Source: Epiperipatus broadwayi (lineage: Eukaryota; Onychophora; Udeonychophora; Euonychophora; Peripatidae). Taken from it: DNA of 64,000 bases. Shown here in pieces: positions 47,561 through 58,353 of the stretch (position 1 is the first letter of the stretch; every line of letters starts with the position of its first letter). A model generated the notes under the pieces. The model made no database searches. It worked only from the letters and a program-made list of their open reading frames with translations, and was not told the origin of the DNA. A program made the translations under genes and the position numbers. The stretch covers positions 1,126,008 to 1,190,007 of the forward strand of contig JAQFVV010006232.1 of the NCBI GenBank assembly GCA_028023455.1. The letters are read 5' to 3'.

Positions 47561-48989
47561 ATTGTGATTAACTATACTTTTGTATGAAATATAAGAAGAA
47601 AATATACCTTGAACTCTCATATTTTGGAAAGTGTAAACATTTAAAAACTTGTGCTACATAACATATTTAGTATTCAATAGGTATAAATTGATCTTCAATC
47701 ACCTCTTTAAATATGAAGTTAATATCAATTGAAAACCTACTTCATAAAGTGTAATCAAATGATAAGCATATATTTTAAATGTTTATTTGCTATGTATATA
47801 TTTTGATTTTAATTTACATTCATTTGCTAATAAATTTTTAATTAATTTAAAACAAGTAAAGTTGCATGGTTTTCATTCAAATTTACAATGCAAATGTGTT
47901 GCTTAATCTTATATGGATAAGATGATATTCATTAATTGATTATACAACATAATTCATTTGAAGCAGTTACAAAATAATTTAGAAACAAAATCACAGGATA
48001 GGTAGGAAATCCCAATTACATATTTTTTTTGTATTGAATATAATGTTTATTATCAGAACAGGTATACATTTTAAAAATATAAATTAATTGATTTAATATT
48101 TTTAAATAGTTAATAAGTAATTAGAAGCTTATTGTAATTATTTTGTTAGTAACAAATAATAGTTACATTAAGATAGAAATTATATATAAATTGAATCAAT
48201 GATTGATAAAGGTACAAATACAATAATAATTGAAAATAAGTAAAAATAATTTTAATAAAATTTTTTGCATATTTTATTTTAAGTCATTATTGATTAAAGT
48301 GAATATTATATTAAGTCAGTATACAACCATAAAGTTCATAATCTTATTCAGTTATAGAATTGATAATAGCAATATATTTTATTTTGTTATAAATTAGTGA
48401 TTTGCATTAAATATATTTCAAATTTATTAATGTAATTCATAAATTCAGTTTGAATATTAAATTTTAATATTAATATTTGAATATATAAAGACTAAAAAAC
48501 TTTCACATGCTTTGGAAATTATAAAATTTTAATAAGTTAGCTTTATTAAACTAAAGAGTAAGTGTGTATGATTTATCAATTGTGTTGGAAGAGGAATCAA
48601 ATAGGAATCTTTCATTTATTTTATATATTGATATGAATGGATATTATAAATTTTAATGTTATCTAATAAAATGATGTTATTTTGTAGTATTTCAAGTTGG
48701 TGAAAGTGAAAAGTGAGGTTAATTGATTTTGTATTGTTATTAAGTATTTAATCTTATTATAATTGAGATAGTCAATAAGAATATATTGATATTAGTGGAA
48801 TAGCAAGATTGAGTTAATAGTACTTTTATTTTATTTAGTTGTAATGGAAATCAATTATTGTCTTAATATTTATTTAAATATCATTGATATTTTAGATTGG
48901 TAGGGAATATAAAAATTATCTAATCCATCCATGAAATATTTTGTTTAAATAAAAATAGAAATGTTTGACTTTTGGTATAAGTTTGTATT
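47561..48989. other. AT-rich sequence, no gene seen
   Basis: No gene or recognisable element. The boundary with the following 49 kb repeat is uncertain. Confidence 0.4.
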
Positions 48990-51290
48990 ATGATAAACTC
49001 TGTGTTAATTCATGACAAATATTAAGATGTATCTTTGTAATTCTTACTTTTATTCTATTATACATTGATTATATAATAGACATAGATCATTATTTATAAG
49101 ATAATGATGGATGATTTTATTGCTTTATCTTTAATCTAGTGCAGATAAGGCTCGTATTTTAGGGTAGATTAAAGTAATGGTTTTATTTATGTTCTATCCT
49201 TTCTATACAACAAAAATTATTATCATTGATTTTTTAGGTTGTTCATTGATTGATTTATATTTATTTTAGCTTACTTTATAATTTTCATTCTGCTACAAAT
49301 GTTGCTACAATTTATGGGCATTATTAAATTATGATTGTTCTTCCTTGGTTCAAATTTTTATTCTGTTAAAATGGGTGAGCAATAATTAGGATATCACACA
49401 GGATACAGTATGACCCGTAAATTAATTTTGTTATAAATAGTGTTCAACTTTGGAGTATATTTTTGTTCAGTTGCAAATGGTGATATTTTTAGTCAGATTA
49501 CATTAAAGTTTTCATTTTCCATGGTCATTATAGTTAAAGAATTATTTATAAAAAGAGCTTCCAAATCTGTGAGGCTTTAATTACAAATGGTGCCACAATT
49601 CACAGGGATTTATTAAACCAGGACAATTCTTTTATGGCATGTATATTTATTCTGTTAAAAAAATGCAAATAACTTGGGGGCGATCAAAGACCAAATCAAA
49701 GAGGTCAGAGACTCATACATATCAGTAGAGAAACATAAAATTATGTCTTATGTACATTAATAATATTTTATAGCAGTTATAGTCTATTCAAATTTTTTTA
49801 AAGAATTTGTTTGGATAGTAAGTGAAGAAATATTTTGTATACTTAAATGAAAAATGAATTGTTATTACTGTCATACTCTCACAGGTTTTTATCAATAACT
49901 GATGATTGAATGGACAAATATTGTATGTCAAATATTAAAATAATTTAACATATTTTCATAATTTGTTTTGGTTGAAGAGAGTATATTATTTTGCTATAAA
50001 AAAATAAGAAAATATGGAAACCAGTAGTGTTGAAATGTTGTCAGAACCTGAAGGTGTTATTTAGAAAATGTTTAGAAAATTGAAAAAAAAGATTGAGGTT
50101 CAAATGATTAACAAATTAGAAGATATGAATAATAAATTAAGAGAAGATATAAGTAAAAAAATGAATAATAAATCAGAAATTCAAAATAGAAAAAAAAATA
50201 AAGAATTAAGGGAAGATATCAGGAGAGGAATTAAAGAATTAAGAGAAGCCATAATTAAAAAAATAAGGAATTAGTTTGAGATCGAAAGTAAAGAATTAAA
50301 AGATATTAGGGAATTAAAGGTAGAGTCAGGACATCTGAGATTTGAAAAATTCAAATACAATATGGATGTTAAATTAGGAGAATCTGATGATAAATATGAT
50401 CATAGATTCAATAAATTAAGTGACCATGTAGATAAGTCACAGGGAAAATTAAAAGTCAGGCTTAATCATTAGATTGTTAAATTAAGATGTGTAAAATCAA
50501 GTATCAAAAATTGGAGAAGTATATAAAAATTTAAAAAGCTCATGAAGATGCTTAGGAAGGATTGAGATAAGAGATAAATGATATTAGAAATAAAATAAGT
50601 CATTCAAAGTCATATGAAAGTGGAATCTAATAAAGAAAAAATAGTAGTTACTAGAATATTAGAACATGTTGGTGGAAAACTTTGAAAGGTAGAGATAATT
50701 GTTTTCATGATGTAATAAAAATATGGTATACAGAAGAACAGAAAAACTTAGATAAGAAGCTTCTAAATATTGAATCATTATCACAAAATGAAAAAGTAAA
50801 AACTAAAGATAATCAGAAAATTATAAATAAAATATGGTTAGAAAATAAAATTAATTCTAAAAGAGTTAAAAATTTGTAGAGTAAATTTGGTAATAATATA
50901 GATTATATATGTGTAACACAAAAATCTAAAGGCATATATAGAGAAAAGGTGAAAAACAGTTATTGAAAAAGTCATAGTTCTAGTACTGAAGATAAAAGTG
51001 AACATATTGTACAAAAACAAGTTAAGCAACTAATCCAAAGGAATTAAGAATTCATTTCATAAGAAAAGTTATAGTAACAGTGATTATGTGGTAGGTGATT
51101 ATATGGATTGTAAAATTTCTTTGTTATTCTATTCAGAAATATTGAAAATAGTTAAAAATTACATGGAGAAAGGAAAAGCTTTTATCTCGGTTTAAAACTA
51201 ATATAAGTTTGGATGGCTTTAGAGTGTCAAAGATCCATGACCTATTTAATGGTTTAATGAATATTATTGTTGGTGCCTTATATTAAAGCA
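48990..51290 (+). mobile_element. Retroelement-like repeat with gag-like coiled-coil frame, copy 1
   Basis: A roughly 1 kb leader (49020-50010) is followed by a degenerate coding region. The same arrangement recurs at 52.4-53.9 kb. The leader is built around a recurring word, (A)TTCTGTTA(T)AAATGG, at intervals of roughly 60-100 bp, and longer blocks such as CACAATTCACAGGGATTTAT are shared with copy 2. The arrangement of long non-coding leader then gag-like frame suggests an LTR-type or other retroelement, but I see no polymerase, protease or defined LTR boundaries, so the class is unproved. Confidence 0.5.
50014..50470 (+). pseudogene. Coiled-coil gag-like reading frame, broken
   Basis: Starts METSSVEMLSEPEGVI at the ATG at 50014, hits TAG at 50062, resumes in frame as MFRKLKKKIEVQMINKLEDM, stops at 50272-50274, and resumes in frame as FEIESKELKDIRELKVESGH, through DKYDHRFNKLSDHVDKSQGK, to a stop near 50470. 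The same frame holding across three stops over about 450 nt supports an ancestral protein. Heptad-like repeats of LREDI / ELREDI / ELREAI predict a long coiled coil. Later open pieces, such as 50682-50879, probably belong to the same protein after frameshifts. Highly charged coiled-coil proteins of this kind are often retroelement gag proteins, but no zinc knuckle is seen. Confidence 0.5.
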
Positions 51291-52149
51291 CAAATAAACA
51301 TGATTATTTTTTTTAAAAAAAGAACAATTTATTTTATAGTATAATAAATGTTGCTTTAGTGTGTGAATTTGATCTCTATATTAATTGACGATAGGACTGG
51401 ACATCTTTAAAAATAAAAAGATGCGATATCTTTGTAATTTGGATATGATTAAAATATAACCTGGTGAACAAAAAAAAATTGTAGAATAGTAGTGTATTAG
51501 TATTATTATTTTTTGTTGTGAAAAGAAGAAGTAAATAATTAATGATAAAAATATAGTATTATAGAAGATAAATAGCATAGGATATGGGAAAATGAAAAAA
51601 TGATTCCTTAAATATTTATGTTCATGGTTTCTTATTTATTATTTTGAAGTATTATGTAATCCTCATGTTAAAAATATTTTAAAATCACTTAGCATAATAG
51701 TGCAAATATGGTAAATGGTGAAGATTGTGTTATTAATAGTTGATTTAAAATAAATTTTAGTAGAAGTGCTGAACCTGAGTTCATCTTTAAAGTTTAATAA
51801 TAGAGATAATCTTAAATGGGTTAAAAAAACAAATTGAAAATAAATTACATAAAATAAACTTTATTAAGGTTTTTATGATATCATGATAAGAATGACAAGT
51901 TACTTAGTTTCAATATAAAAAAAAATATTTGAAGATAATGTATCATATTGTTTGGTTATAACAAATTTTAAGTTATATTACTGACAAGAGGTTATTGAAA
52001 AAGCTAAATATATCAAGGGTTATCTTTAAATTTATAGTAAAGCTTTAACAATTGTAATTGATTAGTGTTATGAAAGATAAAAAGAATATAAACATAGTAT
52101 TGTGCTTTATGGCCCATTGTTAATAGAAAGTTGCAAACAATATCATTAC
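51291..52149. other. AT-rich spacer between tandem repeats
   Basis: No gene supported. The small frame at 51381-51578 (minus) is AT-biased and without motif. Confidence 0.4.
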
Positions 52150-52350
52150 ATGTTTAAATTCTCAAATATATTTGCTATTTTATTTGTATAATATTATACT
52201 GGAAAGACATATGTGAAAATATATTTTCATTGTGATATGGTGAGAATATACAATTGTTTCCTTTGAGTTAGAAAGAAAAAAAAGTGGTATTTGTATTATG
52301 AAAGATCCATGTTTGTCATATGTAATATTTTAAAAATATTTGTTTTGTTT
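52150..52350 (+). repeat. Dispersed repeat F, copy 2
   Basis: Matches 45110-45310. Located immediately before the second coiled-coil element. Confidence 0.7.
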
Positions 52351-52379
52351 GTTGTAATTTTAGTGTAATGAAATTATTA

Positions 52380-53900
52380 TTTGAAATGTGTCTGTGTAGT
52401 TCTTGCCATTATTTTTATTCTAAGTTAATTATATAATAGGCATAGATCCTTATTTATAAGATCATGATATTTGGTTTTATCTTTAAACTATTGCAAATAA
52501 TTCTTATATTTTAAAGTAGATTAAAGTAATGTTTTATTTGTTTTCAATGCTTTCTAAAAGTTATTGCAATTTAGGAGGTATAACAAAGAGTATTATCATT
52601 GTTTTCTTAGCATAATTGTTAGTCAATAAACATCACATGATCTAGGGAGAGTTTTTCTTGTTTAATAACATAAGTGTTAGATTGTTATTCATTGATTGAT
52701 ATTCATTATAGCTTAATTTACAATTTCATTCTGTTGCAAATTTTGTTACATTTCAAGAGCATTATTAAATTAGGATTATTCTTCTTTGGTTTATATTTTT
52801 ATTCTGTTATAAATAATCACCAGTAATTAAACTATGACTCAGGATACAGTACGACCCATAATTTAATTCTGTTATAAATGGCATTCAACTTCAGAGTATA
52901 TTTTTGTTCAGTTCCAAATAGTGATCAATGATTGGGATATATTTTCATTTAGATTACATTAAAGTTTTCATTTTCTATGATCATTATAGTTATTCAGATA
53001 TAAACAGCTCTCAAATCTGTGAGGCATTAAAAGAAGAGCATATCCTCATTTTTATTCTGTTATAAATGATGCCACAATTCACAGGGATTTATTAAACCAG
53101 AACAATTCTTTCATGGCTTGCATATATATTCTGTTAAAAATGGTGCAAACATAGACCAAAATGAGAGAAGTCAGTAGAGAGACATAAAATTATATCTTGT
53201 GTACATTAATAATATTTTATAGGCAGTCATAATCTATTCAAATTTTTTAAAGAATTTGTTTGGATAGTAAGTGAAGAAATATTTTCCTTGCTTAAATAAA
53301 AACTGAATTTAGTTATTGCTGTCATTCTCTCACAGGCTTTTATCAATAACTGAAAGGTTGAATGGACAAATATTGTATGGCAAATATTAAAATAATTTAA
53401 CATATTTTCATAATTTGTTTTGAAGAGAGGATATTATTTTGCTATAAAAAATAAGTAAATACGAAAACCAATAATGTGGAAACATTTTCAGAACCTAAAG
53501 GTGTTACCCAGGAAATGATTGGGAAATTGATGTAAAAGATGAAGGGTCAAAAAAATTGTAAGATATGAATAATAAAATAAGAGAAGATATAAGTAAAAAA
53601 AATTAATAATATATTTGAAATAAAAATAGAGATTATAAAAAATTAATAGAAGACATAAGTAGAGTAAATAAAGAATTTAGAGAAGATATAAGTAGAGAAA
53701 ATAAAGATTTAAGATCACATGATTACTATTCTTTATGCATTGGCAAGTAATTTGTATGAAGAGTTTTACCTCTGTGAAAGATCTAAGAGAAAAATTGATT
53801 TTGAGTTCCAAAGTAAATACATGAAAGGTATCAGAAAATTAAAGGTGTAGACAGGGCAATTTATTAAGCTAGACTTGTTTAAAATTGATTAGATCCATGA
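52380..53900 (+). mobile_element. Retroelement-like repeat with coiled-coil frame, copy 2
   Basis: Colinear with 49020-50345. Shared blocks are AGGATACAGTACGACCC (AGGATACAGTATGACCC in copy 1), CACAATTCACAGGGATTTAT, AATTTGTTTGGATAGTAAGT, TATTAAAATAATTTAACATA and the start of the coiled-coil frame. The initiator ATG is now ACG, and multiple stops interrupt the GAAGATATAAGT (EDIS) repeats at 53570-53710. About 80 bases near 53715-53795 have no counterpart in copy 1. The match ends near 53900. Confidence 0.6.
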
Positions 53901-56900
53901 TCATTTATGATTAATGAAAATGCATTCATGTGGAACAGCATCATTTACTTAATAATATGTCTTATATATTTCTGAAAAAGCATGGTACATTAGATCACTG
54001 TTTTATCATTATCATAAATGGTGTTAGCAAAGGCTTTTTTAACAATGTAGAATCTGTCATACTGCTTTTATTGGTAAAACAATATCTTCAGAGGTCAGTA
54101 ATTTATGGATAGGTGACCAAGATCCAAAGTCTAATAATATCTAAAATATTTATTTTATTGTTTAACTGTTTTTCAATATTTAGTGCCATATTAAATTTCT
54201 TAAAAATTGAAGACCAATTTTCACAATAACTCCAGTTTAATAACATTAGAACAAAATGCTAGACATTGACCAGAAAATAGAAAAACTAAAGGAAAAAATA
54301 AAGCTAAGAAAAGTAGTGACTACCATTAAAAAAGTAAGGAAAAAAGAAATTTCAATATCCAAAAAAAATATTATTTTATTGTTTGTTCATAATTTCTAAT
54401 TTATCATTAACTAAGCTTAAAATTACATCTTTATTGATAATTTCATTACATTCCTCACAAAATTTGTATTCAAACCATATATAATACTTCTTACCTTAGA
54501 TAATCATTAGCTTCAAAACTTAACAAAAAAAAACTGTCAGAATTTGTCATATTTTCTTATCTCCAGAAGTTAAAAAATATCAAGGTACTATAAGAAAAGA
54601 TTTTTTTAAAATAAAAGATACAAAATAACACATTTTCAGAAGATGGATATGCATTTGTAATTATAGCAATTGGCTTCTTGTATCCAAAACTAGAGATTGA
54701 AAGCTACTGTCTTTATCAATGATAAAATGATCCCCTCTCTTGATGCTATCTTGTTATATTTATTGTCTCCAGAGATAATTTATTTGCATATAGCTCATTT
54801 TCTAGCTATAGACATGAAAATAATGTAATACAAGATGTGGAAAAATGACTAACTCCACAGCATGAGTACCAAGGCCTAAGAAAGAATCTAGATTTGATTC
54901 TTTGCCTGCATACAATTCCATGTGGTTAACCATTGTGACTATCACTACACATTCACCACTTGAAATCTCTCTTTATTGTATTTTAAGTGTTTATATTGTT
55001 ACATAGTACTATGCCCAATAACTTTTGTGATTGATTCACCAACTGCAACCTTTCTGTGCATCTAATAATAAGCATTAAAATCTACAGTTCCTGCTCTATA
55101 ATAGCTTAATTTCATAGACACAGTTAAAATCAGTATTTGTTATACAAACAGACATGATAGTACAAGCATATTAATAAAAATATAGATATGCTACTAAATT
55201 ATTAAACTTTTTTTGAAAGTCATTATGTCTATAAATTAAGGTTGCCTCAAATTTGTATCAGAGCCCAAAATTACATTGTACATAGTCATCTAATTTTATA
55301 GATGCAATCAAAATCATTACTTTCATAGTATTTGAAAATACATATAATTTATATACTACACAGGCACACAAGTACCAGACAAACACATTGATAAATTATA
55401 CATTTCTCAAATAATAAAAAGATCTAAAATAATAATAAAGTAATAAAATCTAAAATTGAATATTTACATATAATATATGTCATTATGTTTATATTTGGGA
55501 TAAAATCCTTGAAATTGCAAAATCTTCTAATCACATTTTGTCATTGAAACATTTACTCCTTTGTTGTCTCCATATAATCTAATAAATTGAGCAGAAAAAA
55601 ATAAATTGACTTATTACCAAAAAACAATTAATAAAAAAAATGAATTTTTGTCAGATTTTAACATGCTATATATAATATAAAAAAGGAAATCAAACTACAA
55701 AGAATGATAGTATTGGAACAAGCATAGTTCATTTAGTTTTCCCATGATTTTAAAATAAATAAAATAAATTTTAATTTCAAAAGAATTAGTGGCAGATGCC
55801 TAACTTTTGTGAAATAGTTAAGACAGAAAAAACACCAACAAAACATTCACTTACTTTGGATCTAATTTTCATGCAGCAATTTTGGAATAAAAGAAATATG
55901 ATTTTTGTTTATTGATAAAATATTTTTGATTATTTTTACACACCAATATGATAATAATCAAAACAAAAATAATATATATGCACACTTTCAATTTATCATT
56001 TATTTTTAGAAGTTGGAGTTGATAAACTTGACCATATTAGAAACAAAGAAAATCATGCTGTGTGTAACATCATTATCTGTTAGAATTGAGATGATGTTAA
56101 AGTCTTTTCAAAAATTGCAATTATAAAGGAAATACCAGATTTTAAAACAGAATTTAACAGATTTATTACAAATCCATCTTTGTTCATTTATATTAAAAAA
56201 GGACTTGTTCATTTTCTGAAAGTGTATTTATACTAATATTATTATTGATGCTTACTTGCCATGTTCTTATTTACAAAACAGTTTTTAAATTTTAAAAAGG
56301 CCAAATGTTTTATTTTTTCAATATTATTCAGCTATAAAATTAAACTAAAAAAAATCAATTCCAATTTATTGAATTTTGGCATAAAATAAGGATTTTATAC
56401 AGAAGAGAATGATTTAGCATTTTCAAAAACTTCTACCAAATGGAACAATAGAACATGTCGATTTGTTTTAAATTTCAGCACAATATCATTTCACAGATAT
56501 ATGATATAAACCAGCTTTCAAACAATTTTCTGCAGGATAAAAATATCTCTAACAGCTTTCAGCAAAAAGGCATTTTCTTATTGCTTGACAATTTCTAGGT
56601 GGTGAAGACTTTAGTGTTTCCTATTATTATTATTTTACATTGTAGCTAGTAATAACTATATTTACCAAAAAATGTTATGAGATCTGGATATGGACCCACT
56701 ATTTGCAAACAATTTTATGTTCCATTGGATTCTGAAATAATTTCCAGGTTTGATTTTTATCAGGATCAAAATGCACCAAAAGATATGATTAAAGACTATT
56801 CACATTACATATACTTATCTAATTTAATGTAATTAAAACATTTAAAATTATAATTAAGAAGGGAATAAGAGCTAAACATATTGAACTCAAAAAGAGTCAA

Positions 56901-57442
56901 GCTAGTGACGTTTAATTCAATATTGTTTATATTTCCCTTCATGCTACATTAAAGACTGTGAAAGGCAAAGGGAGCATATATATATTAAATACATGTGTGC
57001 TTTTATATATACTAATCTTTATTTATGACTTGATAAAAAGTTTTAATAACTTTGAACTGGAAAAACGTGAATAATAATTGTAAATTTTACACTTACTCAA
57101 ATAATTAACACTGTGTTTTATTTTATGAAGACTTACAATAATTCAATTTGATCAAAGAATCTAGCTAAATTATTTTTACACTTTTAATAACAGGAAGTAA
57201 ATATAAAACTCAAAATTACCGCTAAAATGAAAATACGCTGATAGTTGTTTGTGAAAAAGTACGATAATTAGTTTTAAAAAAAAATTTACGGTTTAATTTG
57301 GATTTATATGAAGCAATATAAATAAAAATATTTTTTATCGTATGAATAAAAATTGTTTATTTAACTTAATTAAATATGAAAAAAAAAATATTTCACTTAC
57401 AATAATTACTAAAGTACAAAAAAAAGACACAAGATATAAAAC
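53901..57442. other. AT-rich sequence, no gene supported
   Basis: An open stretch at 53930-54112 has no motif. Around 54895-54920, TAGATTTGATTCTTTGCC loosely resembles a pol III B box, but no credible A box or tRNA fold goes with it. No gene or clear element elsewhere. Confidence 0.4.
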
Positions 57443-57455
57443 ATGATTATAAAGA
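57443..57455 (+). repeat. Target-site duplication, left (family E)
   Basis: ATGATTATAAAGA, repeated exactly at 58341-58353. Confidence 0.85.
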
Positions 57456-57575
57456 GTCAAAATAAGAGTCATAGATCACATGATCCTATCTCTTAAGCTT
57501 GTAAGTTATAAACAATGAGGATTGCCAATTCCTCAACAAGCTTTGTGATAAATGCTTAGTCAGAGCAGCACTTAA

Positions 57576-57616
57576 CCCCTGACCATGGTTTTGTGCTTTG
57601 GCACTCCTCAGAGAGG
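57576..57616 (-). ncRNA. Hammerhead ribozyme (type I), family E left arm
   Basis: Minus strand: CCTCT; CTGAGGA; GTGC-caaa-GCAC (perfect helix II); AAAA for GAAA; CC-at-GG; TC; AGGGG. Identical in these elements to the 24.9 kb copy, including the G to A change that should abolish activity. Confidence 0.75.
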
Positions 57617-58205
57617 TGCCAAGGTAGGTTCAGACACTAGATCTAAAAATACCAACCCAAAGCCAAGCACTTATCTAAAAGTTATCTATTGAGTGGAAAA
57701 TCAGAAATTTTAAGACATCTACATGTCTTCAAACTCAGCTATCCAACTCAAATAGCTATATGGGGCTGATAGATCTTCAGCCATACCATATATTAGTAGT
57801 CATAGCAATATAACATTGCATAAGACTTAAGGCAGAGACTATAAATAGTCAAAATAAGTGCTGGCTCTGGCTAAACATTTATCACAAAGCTTGTTGAGGA
57901 ATTGGCAATCCTCATTGTTTATAATTTACAAGCTTAAGAGATAGGGTCATGTGATCTATGACTTGTATTTTGACTATTTATAGTCTCTGCCTTAAGTCTT
58001 ATGCAATGTTATATTGCTAAGACTACTAATATATGATATGGCTGAAGATCTATCAGCCCCATATAGCTATTTGAGTTGGATAGCTGAGTTTGAAGACATG
58101 TAGATGTCTGAAAATTTCAAAATTTCCACTCAATAGATAACTATTAGATAAGGGCTTGGCTTTGGGTTGGTATTTTTAGACATAGTGTCTGAACCTACCC
58201 TGGCA

Positions 58206-58245
58206 CCTCTCTGAGGAATTCCAAAGCACGAAACCATGGTCAGGG
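58206..58245 (+). ncRNA. Hammerhead ribozyme (type I), family E right arm
   Basis: Plus strand: helix I CCTCT (six pairs with AGGGGT if the preceding A is included); core CTGAGGA at 58211-58217; helix II ATTC-caaa-GCAC (weakened from GTGC); GAAA at 58230-58233 intact; helix III CC-at-GG; U-C cleavage position at 58240-58241; AGGGG closing helix I. All invariant core bases are present here, but helix II has decayed. Combining the copies gives a fully canonical hammerhead for the family. Confidence 0.8.
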
Positions 58246-58340
58246 GTTGGGGGGGGGTTCCTGACAAAGATATTTTAAGTGCTGGCTCTGGCTAAGCATT
58301 TATCACAAAGCTTGTTGAGGAATTGGCAATCCTCATTGTT

Positions 58341-58353
58341 ATGATTATAAAGA
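58341..58353 (+). repeat. Target-site duplication, right (family E)
   Basis: Exact copy of 57443-57455. Confidence 0.85.

Larger units (their letters stand above)
57456..58340. mobile_element. Family E foldback element, full copy
   Basis: An 885 bp insertion. The left arm (57456-57855) and right arm (57966-58340) are highly similar reverse complements. The 110 bp spacer (57856-57963) is a further inverted copy of the element's outer segment (GTGCTGGCTCTGGCTAAACA ... GGGTCATGTGATCTATGA), so the right half reads outer-body-outer while the left half has only one outer segment. This gives a unit-plus-inverted-truncated-unit structure. Each body carries a hammerhead (57576-57616 minus, 58206-58245 plus). 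No protein is encoded. The high arm identity and perfect 13 bp duplication suggest it is fairly recent. Confidence 0.85.

Noticed and set aside
54895-54920. B-box-like GATTTGATTCTTTGCC
   Set aside because: No paired A box at the right distance and no tRNA fold. Likely chance.
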